A stretch of 64,000 nt of DNA from Saprospiraceae bacterium (lineage in GTDB: Bacteria > Bacteroidota > Bacteroidia > Chitinophagales > Saprospiraceae). Within the stretch, counting starts at the first letter, position 1. Every line of letters begins with the position of its first letter. The notes below the pieces were generated by a model. That model saw only the letters and a list, made by a program, of their open reading frames with translations, ran no database searches and was not told the DNA's origin. Shown in pieces: positions 10,801 to 19,448 of this stretch. Where the stretch lies: contig JADKFX010000001.1 in the NCBI GenBank assembly GCA_016717265.1, positions 434,001 through 498,000 on the forward strand, read 5' to 3'. A program made the translations under genes and the position numbers.

Positions 10801-12307
10801 TATAACCATTAGGACCAATCCATGTATATTCAGCCGAAAATATAGAATCTGCAAATAGTTGAAATTGACTTCCAAGACAGGGCAACCTATTGCTAGCGGT
10901 TGCAGTGGCGTTAACACCAGAATAATCAGAGAAATAGCCAAAACTTACTCCATTAAAAAAACTACCTTGTAATACTCCAAGATGGAAAAAATGACTTGTA
11001 TTTAAAACTGTTATAATGGAAGCTTTAGGAAACCTTATACTGTCTAATTTTACTTTAGCAGTATACCACATATTACGAGTTCCTTGTACTACCGTGAACT
11101 GGTTAACATTTATATTAGCCGCTTGTCCGTTAATAAAAAAATTATTCAAACCATCCTTCTGGACTACCAATGTAATATAAACATCTAAATCTGTACTTCT
11201 TACAAATGAAACGTTTGAGCTCCCTGAACATTTTATTTGTGGAAGGATTGCTGCTCCTAATTCACAACCGATACCAGATAATTGATATACATAAACTGGA
11301 AAATTTGCTTGGATATATGCATTCTCATTAAGAATTCCAAACTCATAACTTTGACCTGCATTCAAATTTGTTATAAATAAACCATCTATATAAATTGTAG
11401 TGTTATTTCTTGTAGCAGTTATATACAATTTGTCAAATGGTTGATTTAATAAACCTTTCACAGCAATATATTCTGTTCCAATATTATTAACTGGAATTGT
11501 TTGGTCTCCTATCAAATCTGCACATCCTCCATATATTTTAGTTGCGTCCAAAATGTCATCACAAAGTGTAATAGCAATGGGGTTGTCACTCGTAATATGA
11601 GTTCCTTGCAAATGGTTAATTGCCAGATTACCGATTGCTCTACCAACATAACATTGTCCCTTGTGCAGTGTTATTGAGAATGTTGAATTGGCTAAATGTC
11701 CTATTATATCTGTTGATGGTGTAATATTAATTATTGTAAAATCATTAATTGCAACAATATTAAATGACGAGAACGATGGCGAAAATAAATTCGAATTGTC
11801 AAGTTTGTTTTGAGATGATATCCAAAAATCAAAACCCAAACTATTCCTTCCTTTTAATACAAATAATTCTGGACTCCCAATAGAAGAGTTTTCATAATAT
11901 ACTGAAATTGGTACCGTGGACGAAATTTTTATTCCTTTATTAAGAGCCATATCTGCTCCACTGCATTCGATTTCATCAATCTCATTGCTAAGATCTACTA
12001 TTAAAGTTGAATTGGCAAGTACAGAAACAACTCTGGTTATCATGTTTCCGGAAGGTTGTGAAATAGTAACAATTGCATCTAAATTGTAACTAGAAATATT
12101 AAATGAAATTGGTGTTCGAAACGAATTATTGTTCGCTGTTGTTATAGCTGGAGCAGCAAACCAGAAAATTGTATCAATTTGTGCATACAGTGGATTTGTT
12201 AGTATATTAATAAGTTTTAAAACAATAATACAAATCCAATGTTTGGTACACATAACGAATTTAGCTTGGAATTTTAAGAATACGTATCCATTTCTTGGAT
12301 TTTGCAA
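7850..12307 (-). CDS. Giant secreted adhesin-like protein with T9SS type B sorting domain
   Basis: 1485 residues. The ATG at 12253 (residue 19) starts a cleaner signal peptide (ending LYAQ) than the one at 12307. Residues ~110-470 resemble the IgGFc-binding protein N-terminal region. Two LamG/concanavalin-like domains follow (about 560-745 and 885-1095, each starting near FYPF/CYPFNG). At least six repeats of the form C-x-G-Q-x-Y-x-G-Y...G-x-Y-x-D-T-L...G-C-D-T lie between about 755 and 1395, mostly in a run near 1160-1395. The C-terminus (NIFSPNGDNVND...FDRWGN...WDG...PGVYVYLI) is a gliding-motility/T9SS type B sorting domain. Role inferred: cell-surface adhesion. It follows the LytTR regulator by 96 bp in the same direction and may be under its control. 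Confidence 0.88.
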   Translation of the reverse strand: MQNPRNGYVFLKFQAKFVMCTKHWICIIVLKLINILTNPLYAQIDTIFWFAAPAITTANNNSFRTPISFNISSYNLDAIVTISQPSGNMITRVVSVLANSTLIVDLSNEIDEIECSGADMALNKGIKISSTVPISVYYENSSIGSPELFVLKGRNSLGFDFWISSQNKLDNSNLFSPSFSSFNIVAINDFTIINITPSTDIIGHLANSTFSITLHKGQCYVGRAIGNLAINHLQGTHITSDNPIAITLCDDILDATKIYGGCADLIGDQTIPVNNIGTEYIAVKGLLNQPFDKLYITATRNNTTIYIDGLFITNLNAGQSYEFGILNENAYIQANFPVYVYQLSGIGCELGAAILPQIKCSGSSNVSFVRSTDLDVYITLVVQKDGLNNFFINGQAANINVNQFTVVQGTRNMWYTAKVKLDSIRFPKASIITVLNTSHFFHLGVLQGSFFNGVSFGYFSDYSGVNATATASNRLPCLGSQFQLFADSIFSAEYTWIGPNGYSSRERNPIIENVNKSHTGKFILEVEGLGCSVSYDTVNIQIIDCVDRLIACYPFNGDTKDYSGNSNDGKMFPGFEAKPTADRFGNINKAYNFKNSFILVPVSPTIVSPDTAITICSWVKLNSINGLAPIVCKSNTSTRQIPPQYRFGITDSSKVLFGYNKNNTFPGTKIFSDSISIPINKWFHLAVTFDGQFVKYYKDGILFSTVIEIGRILPEFIEPLEIGRDSPSPSYYLDGDLDVVKIYSRALTSHEIVELYSDTNGCNDLCPVSIDSICMRICKGQDFRGYSQTGIYRDTFKTINNCDSVVILNLFVQSIDVLQTDTTVCKINSFPLNVIVKDIPNEGDPCCSHLYFGNELQSGILAFYPFCQNARDVSGNAHHGIVKNAFLTTDRFGNSNRAFAFSASLHSYIITNYIETSVSNDFTYSVWVKANNIQTIPPEGVNLFTSNQMDLISDGQCIIHPVHGQNFGNTNQNAGSGLYIGNNGLYLIENSSQFIRTSLVYIAPLFGWHQYTIVYKNKVPNLYIDGKFIKQGFPGTRDIFLSTGYDTNRIVNYSNSGFGSGFNSSGADTAQYFSGKIDEICYWNRILLDSEISQLYSLTAIPLSNQSIVYWSTGDTSKSIFVTNSVSSKYYCTINDGTNHCKDSITITKANQNDILINLEICEGQSYLGYNTSGLFVDTLKYPFGCDTVRMLNLKVNPLIIKDIYESICIGQNYLGYKNSGIYRDTLSSLKGCDTIRNLNLLVTPLINKTEHKSICFGQSYLGYKDTGIYIDTLGSNFECDTLRVLYLTILPTTMNDNYVELCEGEKYKFGNKTYFISGIYYDSLTTVFGCDSIVVTNLLVRPNFKNEIELRLCNGDEYKIGNNIYTKNGRYIDYFKTSLGCDSIISSFIYFETCNDIFIPNIFSPNGDNVNDSFFPQGINIEQYQMKIFDRWGNLIFESTNFLKFWDGKFKGEYSLPGVYVYLIEGTSINGNSFHVSGNVTVIR

Positions 12308-12403
12308 AGTAGAATTATAATTAAACTTTAAAATTACAATTGATAGTTGTAAAGTGTAAAAAATCTATAATTCGGCAAAAATGTTAAAAATATGGTATTT
12401 GTA

Positions 12404-13168
12404 TTACTCACCACACAACCATCGCTTTAAATCTTCACCACCTCTTCGGGAAGCCACTAAGGGTTCTGACCATTGATGAAGAAATAAATTTTTATTATGA
12501 TTGGTATATGATTTTAAGTAATTTAAATTTACTAAAATACTTTGACTAATTGCAAAAAATTGTTTATAGTCTGCTAACAACTCTTTGAAATAACCAAGGT
12601 GCTTAGAAGCAGAGATTGGCATTGGATTGTTTACTAAAAATAGTTTCGTTACCTGCCCTTCATGAAATGATTGAAGAAATAAAATATGCTCCAATTCAAC
12701 TAATTCCACTTCACCTCTAATTTTTGGGATTCGCAATTTACTGATCTGGAATGGTCGTAAAGCTATACGATTCTGTTCATTACCGGTACCCAGATTAAAC
12801 TGATGTATTGCCTGGTCTATACTGATCTGCAATTTTTTACGGTCAATAGGCTTGGTAATATATCGCAATGGGAAATATTCAAACGCTTTTAGTATATGAT
12901 CTGAATCAACATAGGCAGAAATAAAAATAATCAATCCCAATTTTCCATTCATTTTTTGTTGTAGTACATCTAATAATTCAAATGCATCATGTCCACCAAG
13001 ATTTATATCAAGTAATAATAAATCTGGCTTAAGCCTTGGAATTTGTTCCATTGCATAAACATATCGATCAGCATATCCAACCATTGTCAATTGCGGAAAA
13101 TCTTCCACCAAATATTTTTGAATGAGTTCTCTTGCATCCATTTGATCTTCTACTATAAAATAATTCAT
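12404..13168 (-). CDS. LytTR-family response regulator
   Basis: 254 residues. The receiver domain (1-120) has the acidic residues IVEDQ, phospho-acceptor Asp54 in LLLLDINLGG, Ser84 and Lys106 in ITKPID. The C-terminal half (~150-250) is a LytTR DNA-binding domain (E-L-V-E-L-E-H-I-L-F-L-Q-S, S-I-L-V-N-L-N-Y-L-K, and a final basic R-R-G-G segment). Its ATG overlaps the stop of the kinase gene by 4 bp, so the two are translationally coupled. LytTR proteins typically bind pairs of 9-bp direct repeats about two helical turns apart; such pairs lie at 7402-7430 and 22717-22745. Confidence 0.93.
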   Translation of the reverse strand: MNYFIVEDQMDARELIQKYLVEDFPQLTMVGYADRYVYAMEQIPRLKPDLLLLDINLGGHDAFELLDVLQQKMNGKLGLIIFISAYVDSDHILKAFEYFPLRYITKPIDRKKLQISIDQAIHQFNLGTGNEQNRIALRPFQISKLRIPKIRGEVELVELEHILFLQSFHEGQVTKLFLVNNPMPISASKHLGYFKELLADYKQFFAISQSILVNLNYLKSYTNHNKNLFLHQWSEPLVASRRGGEDLKRWLCGE

Positions 13169-16101
13169 ACCTTTATCTTTGGATAAATCAACAATACTTC
13201 CGTACCATTCAAATTGCTTTGTATTTCCATTTTGATTTCAAAACCCAAGGTTTTTAACAATGCTATTCTTTGCTTGACAATTTGTGCTCCCGATTCTTCA
13301 ACTTTTCGTTCTTTGTATAGCTTCTGTTTTTGACTGTGTTCTATCCCAACTCCATCATCTATAATTTGAATTCTAAGAGTGCTTAAAGTCTCCTTGATAA
13401 TTACATTTACATTACCCGTTTTTGTATCTTTATAGTCAATTCCCCAAACCACTGCATTTTCAATATATGGCTGAAGTATCAATGGTGGGACCAACCATTC
13501 GGTTGGATCAAAATCAGCATGCATCTCTATGTTCCAGGTAATAAGTCCATTATGCAATACATTTTGCATGTCTAAAAAAATGCGAATAATTTCTAACTCA
13601 TCATTTAATTGAATTAAACCACCTTTTTGTTTACTATTTAAACTTCCTAAAAATTTTCTTAAAAAATTAGCAACTTGCAATAATTTTCTATTTGCTTTTT
13701 CAGTATCCTGAAAATTTACAGAATTTTGAATGCTGGTTAAAAAATTACTCATGAAATGTGGATTCAATTGAGCTGTCAGCATTCTTGCCTGATGATATTT
13801 TGATTCCTGCTCTAGTTGTCTGATTTTTTTGCGACTATTCCGCAATTTATATATATACCACCCAAGACCTCCCAAAATGCACAAACTAACAATCGATAGG
13901 AAACTATTGAACCAGGGTTCCATAAAAATTTTCTGCTTAACTTGGATGTTTAATATAGCACTACTTGCCTTATTAAGATTCCCATTCAGAACCCCTTCTA
14001 ATTCCAATTCGATCTGATACCTACCGGAGCTAAGTTCTGGTAATATAACATGTTGAAAACTAAACCATTCAGACCAGGATGTTTCATCAAGGATGCGGTA
14101 TCGAAATTTTTGTTCGATCAGTCTTAAATTACCAATTACGTCAAACTCAAAGGATATCGATTTTCCTGAAGTACTTAAAGCAAATGCTTGGCTATAAGTC
14201 AACTGTTTCCCGTTGAGTTTTGTAAATTGGATTCTAAGGGGTTCTTCATTGTGCCATAATAAGTTCGCTTTAATCACACACAATCGATCCATACCACTCA
14301 CCCAATAATTATCCTGTGAATCGAGATACGCAGCATTTTGATCGGGTACAATTCCTGGAAATCCATTGTAAAAATTAAATTCCCTGAAGGATTCTTGTCC
14401 GCGGAACAACTCTTGTAGTTTAATGGTAGTAAGTCCTTTGTTATGCCCGCAGATTAATAAACTGTCTTTAAAGCAAAGTATGCTCAATACAGGGTGTTTT
14501 AAATTTGATTTCAGAATTTGGGTAGCCACCTGTTTTTTAATATCAAATTTCCACAAACCATTATTGGATCCTAAGAAAAATAAAGAATCTCCCATCGGGT
14601 ATATGGCGATTACCCCTTCAAATTTAAATTTCTCATTTGTATAATACGTTTCCGTTTTTTTGTGTGGATTATAACGAACTAATCCTTTATAAGATCCACA
14701 CCATAAATTACCTTGTTTATCTTCGTCAATTGACAAGACATAAAGTGTTTTAAAATCTCCATCAGTCCAGCGGATTTTTTCAACATTACCCAGTTCAGGA
14801 TCATAAATCCAAATTCCACCTCTTTGACTACAAATTAATTTTTTTAGTGTGGGTGACCAAAACAAATACAAACAAGCTGTAAAGCCAGCATTAAGATTTG
14901 ACAATTCTGGAATCAATTTCAAACTACCATTCTCAAGTTGATAAACTTCAGTTTCTTTATATAAATAAATGCGCCCCTTTTCATCTTTACAAGGATGAAA
15001 ATACCATCTTGATTCCTTACTAATATTTTTGATAGAATGCTCTTGAGAAATGCTGTATAGTCCATTCAAAAAATCCGCGATGATGATATTATGGTCTGAG
15101 TCTTCAATGATTCCCCAAGGAAATGAAATGCTGTCTTTATTAAAATAAAAAAATCCAGCTTTAGGAATTTGAACTAAACCTAGCTCGGTTCCCAACCAGT
15201 AATTGTAAGAATCCACCAAAACAGTTGTTATATTTGGTTTGTTTCTTGATTTTTTAAAAAATGAATGCAAGGTAGAATTCCTGGTTATCAATCCATCCAA
15301 AGCATTCCAAAGAAGCGGATTATTGTTTTCAACTTTAGTGTAATTGACTTCGCCAACTGCTTTGTTAATTGCAACCCGATCCATTAATCGGTCATTTAAA
15401 TCATAAATGAAAACAGTATCTTCTTTAAAAACACGCCAAACAAATGTTCTTTCATCTGTATACAGTCCGATTTCTTCTTCATTGAAAGCTTTGAAGAATT
15501 TTATGGTATCATTTAAAAGAATACCCAGGCTGGGGTTTTCATCAAAAAGAACATAACATTTATCAGTAAGTCGACAATACAACAAATTGCGGGGTGTTAA
15601 TCCAGTGGAGTTAATGTACGATTTTGAATTAAAAGTAGTATTCGCAAAATACCATAATTTTCTGTCACAGTCAAAAAAGAACAGCGTATCCTGTTTGAGA
15701 CCCATTGCTCTTACATCCTTCATAATTCCGGGCGTGCGAAACAAGGACCATGAACTTCCATCATAGATTGCTATTCCAAATTTATTAATTGCCCAAATAT
15801 GTTTATTAGTATCTTCATGAAACTGATGAATTCCAGTAATAACATTCATTTCACCGGGAATGAAATTTTCAAATGTTTTTCCGTTGAAACGGGATACACC
15901 TCCTTTGGTGCCAATCCACAAATAGTTTCTTGAATCTTTAAACAGTGCCGTGATCTGCGGGTGAATCAACCCATCATGTGTGGTATAAGTTTTGGAATAT
16001 GGCTCTTGTGCAGAAATTGGAATTAGAAATAGCAAATTCACAATAAAAAATAATGTCAGTATGAAGTATATTTTACCAATAGAATATTGTATTGTATTCA
16101 A
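13165..16101 (-). CDS. Hybrid propeller (reg_prop) sensor histidine kinase, LytS type
   Basis: 978 residues. Signal/anchor 10-31 (ending ISAQ), then a periplasmic two-component-regulator propeller region (W-I-G-T-x-x-G-x-S/L-x-R/Q repeats, ~40-600), a Y_Y_Y domain (~620-720), one membrane segment (~735-755) and a His_kinase (PF06580-like) module. The phospho-acceptor is His782 in LNPHFMSN, where the family usually has NPHFLFN. The N-box reads ENAVVWGI rather than the usual ENA..HG, and the G-box DDGVGI is intact. It is paired by a 4-bp overlap with the LytTR regulator. The large periplasmic propeller suggests it senses an extracellular ligand, such as a glycan; this is inference. Confidence 0.92.
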   Translation of the reverse strand: MNTIQYSIGKIYFILTLFFIVNLLFLIPISAQEPYSKTYTTHDGLIHPQITALFKDSRNYLWIGTKGGVSRFNGKTFENFIPGEMNVITGIHQFHEDTNKHIWAINKFGIAIYDGSSWSLFRTPGIMKDVRAMGLKQDTLFFFDCDRKLWYFANTTFNSKSYINSTGLTPRNLLYCRLTDKCYVLFDENPSLGILLNDTIKFFKAFNEEEIGLYTDERTFVWRVFKEDTVFIYDLNDRLMDRVAINKAVGEVNYTKVENNNPLLWNALDGLITRNSTLHSFFKKSRNKPNITTVLVDSYNYWLGTELGLVQIPKAGFFYFNKDSISFPWGIIEDSDHNIIIADFLNGLYSISQEHSIKNISKESRWYFHPCKDEKGRIYLYKETEVYQLENGSLKLIPELSNLNAGFTACLYLFWSPTLKKLICSQRGGIWIYDPELGNVEKIRWTDGDFKTLYVLSIDEDKQGNLWCGSYKGLVRYNPHKKTETYYTNEKFKFEGVIAIYPMGDSLFFLGSNNGLWKFDIKKQVATQILKSNLKHPVLSILCFKDSLLICGHNKGLTTIKLQELFRGQESFREFNFYNGFPGIVPDQNAAYLDSQDNYWVSGMDRLCVIKANLLWHNEEPLRIQFTKLNGKQLTYSQAFALSTSGKSISFEFDVIGNLRLIEQKFRYRILDETSWSEWFSFQHVILPELSSGRYQIELELEGVLNGNLNKASSAILNIQVKQKIFMEPWFNSFLSIVSLCILGGLGWYIYKLRNSRKKIRQLEQESKYHQARMLTAQLNPHFMSNFLTSIQNSVNFQDTEKANRKLLQVANFLRKFLGSLNSKQKGGLIQLNDELEIIRIFLDMQNVLHNGLITWNIEMHADFDPTEWLVPPLILQPYIENAVVWGIDYKDTKTGNVNVIIKETLSTLRIQIIDDGVGIEHSQKQKLYKERKVEESGAQIVKQRIALLKTLGFEIKMEIQSNLNGTEVLLIYPKIKV

Positions 16102-16329
16102 TGCTAGGTTTATATTAAAAATGCATGAAATTTACTGCATCCGCTATTATAAAATTAAATATCTTACATCCATCAATATTTTAAGAACTGTTAATTACAG
16201 TCTTAAATATAAAACTATATACTGGATTACAGCATAATATATGGAACCCATTCAATTTTATATATCCAATATGCATATACTTTAGTACACAATTCCGAAT
16301 TCTATTTAATAATTATAATCTAAAATTTA
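16102..16329. other. Gap upstream of the kinase gene
   Basis: About 230 bp between the kinase start and the end of the first VCBS protein gene. AT-rich, with no clear CAAAnnTA promoter match on the minus strand and no clear hairpin. Confidence 0.35.
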
Positions 16330-19300
16330 TCACTCCTTAATTAGCTTTTTAATTATCAGTAGGTTTCCAGTTTGGAATTTAATGAAGTACACACCGCTCG
16401 TATAAAGGGAAGTAGGAATTTGAATACGCGATTTTAATACCCCTTCATAGATAACTTGGCCCATACCGTTGATAATTTGAAATGGAATTTTCAAAGGATT
16501 TCCACTCGCTTCCAAAATCAATATATCGTCAACCGGATTTGGATAGACCTTAATAATTTGGCTGGCATCCTGGTTATCAATATCACTCAGGATAACTTGT
16601 ATCCTGTTTGAAGTATCAGAACTGCATCCATTGGAGCTTATTACAACATAATAAATGCCATTTGCTATAGGTACAAATTCTTGTTGGTTGGCCCCTATAA
16701 CCGGTCCATTCTGATCATGCCATTGATTGCCGTTTGCGGAATCAGAATGAAGCTTTATTCCATTGAAACTGATCACTGGAGTTAGCGGTTTTGGACTTAT
16801 AATAAATGATTGCTCAGGAGCATAAACACTTGCACTTTGTGCCTGGTCTATAGCTTTGACACTCCAGTAATAAGTACCGGGTTTTAAATTGTTAATTACA
16901 AAATGTGTATTGCGAATGTTATAGGTATTGACTTCAGATAAAACATCAGACTTTCCCGGAGAGCTACCAATGTAAATTTCATAGATGATAGATTGTGTGG
17001 GTGTGTGATCATCCTGAGCTGGGCCCCAGTTTAATTGGACTTTATTACAATCAGGAATAGAATATAGATCTTTAGGTACATTTGGTGGAAAATTCTTTAC
17101 CAAAGTTAAATTTCTATAGATCGAACTGCCATATGCTCCTGTTCCTTCTCTTAATAGATCTAAATTACCATCATTATTATAGTCTCCAAATGCGATATAG
17201 CTACAAGCAAATCCATGATCGACTCCTTCAATAATTGTTCCATTATCAAGTTTTTCAAGAAAACTTGGTATGTCTGCAAAAATATTATTAAAAGTATGAT
17301 CCTGAAAGTTTCGAAGAATAGACACCCTACTAGGATACGTAATTGGAACTTTGCCTCCTCCAATTGAAATACTCTCATAACTCAATCTAGGGACGCCAGC
17401 TATTGCCAAATCTATATATCCATCGTTGTCATAGTCTCCCCAATCCAATTCGCTTAATGCATAGTGTTTAAATTTATCAAATACTATATAGTGATTAAAT
17501 GAATCGGTTAAAATCTGCCTGTAAACCCCAGCAAATACAACTTTACTAAAACTAACTTTTAGCCCTTCCCCTCCGTTAAAATATTCAATCCCAATACTAT
17601 CTTTTGCGCCGGTAATTGCAAAATCCAGTAAACCATCATTATCATAATCTCCCCAATCTACCGAACCATGCTCTATATCAATAAATTTACTAGACATTAA
17701 AACAAATTGGCCGTTATCGTTTTTATACAAAAGTGTCCTTCTATTAGTGCCATCATTACCTAAAATCAAAAGATCAGGTAAGCCATCCTTATTGTAATCT
17801 CCAAATGAACCGTTGCTGTTTTTAAGACTTAAAATGTTCGTATTGAATTCTATGGGTTCTGCTTTTGTGAATTCAGAGTAAACTTTTGTTGTAGCCTGTT
17901 TATTATTGTCCTCTCCTGAAAGTAGGAGCTCAAGAATACCATCATTATTTTGATCAAACCATTTTACAAATCCATTTTTAACACCAGGTAAATTAATATT
18001 TAGTTTAACAAAGGAATCATTTCCAATATTCTGATAAACTTCTGTAATGCAAATAGAATCTGCTAACCCACAAACAGCAAAATCTAGCAATTTGTCATTA
18101 TTGAAATCACCCCAATCACATCCACTCAAAGTTATTTTTGGAAATTGTAGCGGGATAATATTAAATGAATCAATTCCTACATTTTTATAAATTTCAAAAT
18201 GCAAACCACCTGTCATTAATATATCTAACAAGCCGTCGTTATTATAATCTCCCCAATCAAATGCACCCAGATGGATATGAGGTAATTTTAAATTTAAGTT
18301 TTCAAATAATTTCACTCTAAAATAATCTGACTGAGCTATATCGTTTGCACAATTACTGCTGGAATTTTTGACAGAAATCTTATTGTAGCCACCAAAATTG
18401 TAATTAATTTCGTAAGGTCCTTTACCTGATCCAGAAATAATTTTCCCATATCCGAAATCCCAAATGTAATTGTCCGTTTCTTTTCCTTCGCCGGTATATA
18501 TTACATGGACATTGGTTAAGTTTCCTTGAACGGGAAGAATTTTTATATCATATATTTCTTCATTCGGTAAGAGTTGAAATTGAAAGTTATAATTATTATT
18601 TACTTTGAGGTTCAACTTTCGTATTGGATGAACTCTTCTATATTTATCATATTTATTTACTTCAAGTACTTGTTTGCCTAAGGTCGAATAGGCCCATGCC
18701 AGGTTTTTATTGGATTCCGTTGAAGACCAATAGTAAAATTCTGAAGTTAATCCATGTCCTTGATCGTATAACGATTCAATCATTAGTTGTAATTCATTTA
18801 TGGATGGTAAAAACCAATCTGTAAATCCATTTAATGTTAAAGTATCAGCCTGATATGCCGCTATACCTAGTTCTTTACATTGATCAATAATACTCTGGGT
18901 ATTCTCTTCTCCATCTCCGATTCCAGAACTATCTGCCCCATTTATCTCTATACCCTCACATCCCCAACTGGTGCGATTTTGATCTGTTGGAGCTGCTAAT
19001 AATGCAAATGTATTGGTATGATAAAAGTATAAACCTCCTGCTAAAAAATCTCCAAGTTTTAAATTTGAAATGCTTTCAATTATTTTAAAATTGATTTCCG
19101 AAGAGAAGGAGTTACAATTCGATGGAGGAAATACAATTTTTGCCCGGTAATATTTAATTTTATCTTTAGCCAATGGAACAATGAATAGATATGGATTCGT
19201 AGTTGCACCTACAATATCATTCCAGATTGTGAGTGTATCTTCTCTTTCTTGCCATTGAATACTTCCACCTAAAGTTTCATTCAATTCAAATACAATAGTA

Positions 19301-19398
19301 TCGCCTGTTAACACGATTTCAGAATATTGTGATTTTACAATACATCCTGACAAGATTAGTGGAATGCTCATTAATAAATGTTTTATTTCTTTCTTCAT
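16330..19398 (-). CDS. FG-GAP/VCBS repeat protein with T9SS type A sorting domain (copy 1)
   Basis: 1022 residues. The N-terminal signal (1-23) contains a lipobox-like LSGC. Residues ~114-265 match the Lcl C-terminal/DUF1566 fold (GGLYFY..., NGFTDWFLPSINEL, YYWSSTE). A PKD-like region follows, then FG-GAP/VCBS-type repeats of the form W-G-D-Y-N-N-D-G-x-x-D-x-x-x-x-G (~370-770), whose D-x-N-x-D-G loops would bind calcium. A fibronectin III domain lies near 790-870, and the C-terminus (VYPNPVDD...GVYFIKFQTG) is a type A sorting domain. The product is expected on the cell surface. It lies 50 bp downstream of its tandem paralogue with no separate promoter visible. Confidence 0.9.
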   Translation of the reverse strand: MKKEIKHLLMSIPLILSGCIVKSQYSEIVLTGDTIVFELNETLGGSIQWQEREDTLTIWNDIVGATTNPYLFIVPLAKDKIKYYRAKIVFPPSNCNSFSSEINFKIIESISNLKLGDFLAGGLYFYHTNTFALLAAPTDQNRTSWGCEGIEINGADSSGIGDGEENTQSIIDQCKELGIAAYQADTLTLNGFTDWFLPSINELQLMIESLYDQGHGLTSEFYYWSSTESNKNLAWAYSTLGKQVLEVNKYDKYRRVHPIRKLNLKVNNNYNFQFQLLPNEEIYDIKILPVQGNLTNVHVIYTGEGKETDNYIWDFGYGKIISGSGKGPYEINYNFGGYNKISVKNSSSNCANDIAQSDYFRVKLFENLNLKLPHIHLGAFDWGDYNNDGLLDILMTGGLHFEIYKNVGIDSFNIIPLQFPKITLSGCDWGDFNNDKLLDFAVCGLADSICITEVYQNIGNDSFVKLNINLPGVKNGFVKWFDQNNDGILELLLSGEDNNKQATTKVYSEFTKAEPIEFNTNILSLKNSNGSFGDYNKDGLPDLLILGNDGTNRRTLLYKNDNGQFVLMSSKFIDIEHGSVDWGDYDNDGLLDFAITGAKDSIGIEYFNGGEGLKVSFSKVVFAGVYRQILTDSFNHYIVFDKFKHYALSELDWGDYDNDGYIDLAIAGVPRLSYESISIGGGKVPITYPSRVSILRNFQDHTFNNIFADIPSFLEKLDNGTIIEGVDHGFACSYIAFGDYNNDGNLDLLREGTGAYGSSIYRNLTLVKNFPPNVPKDLYSIPDCNKVQLNWGPAQDDHTPTQSIIYEIYIGSSPGKSDVLSEVNTYNIRNTHFVINNLKPGTYYWSVKAIDQAQSASVYAPEQSFIISPKPLTPVISFNGIKLHSDSANGNQWHDQNGPVIGANQQEFVPIANGIYYVVISSNGCSSDTSNRIQVILSDIDNQDASQIIKVYPNPVDDILILEASGNPLKIPFQIINGMGQVIYEGVLKSRIQIPTSLYTSGVYFIKFQTGNLLIIKKLIKE
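17900..18421. repeat. 522-bp block identical to 21019-21540
   Basis: Line-by-line comparison with 21019-21540 (offset 3119) shows no mismatch over 522 bp, bounded by mismatches at 17899 and 18422. It covers part of the PKD-like region and the first FG-GAP repeats of copy 1. A second identical block is 16877-17064 against 19996-20183 (188 bp). The regions between them differ by many substitutions but no indels. Confidence 0.9.
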
Positions 19399-19448
19399 TT
19401 TAATAAAAGATAAATTGAAATTAATATTTTATTTATTTATGTTATGAT

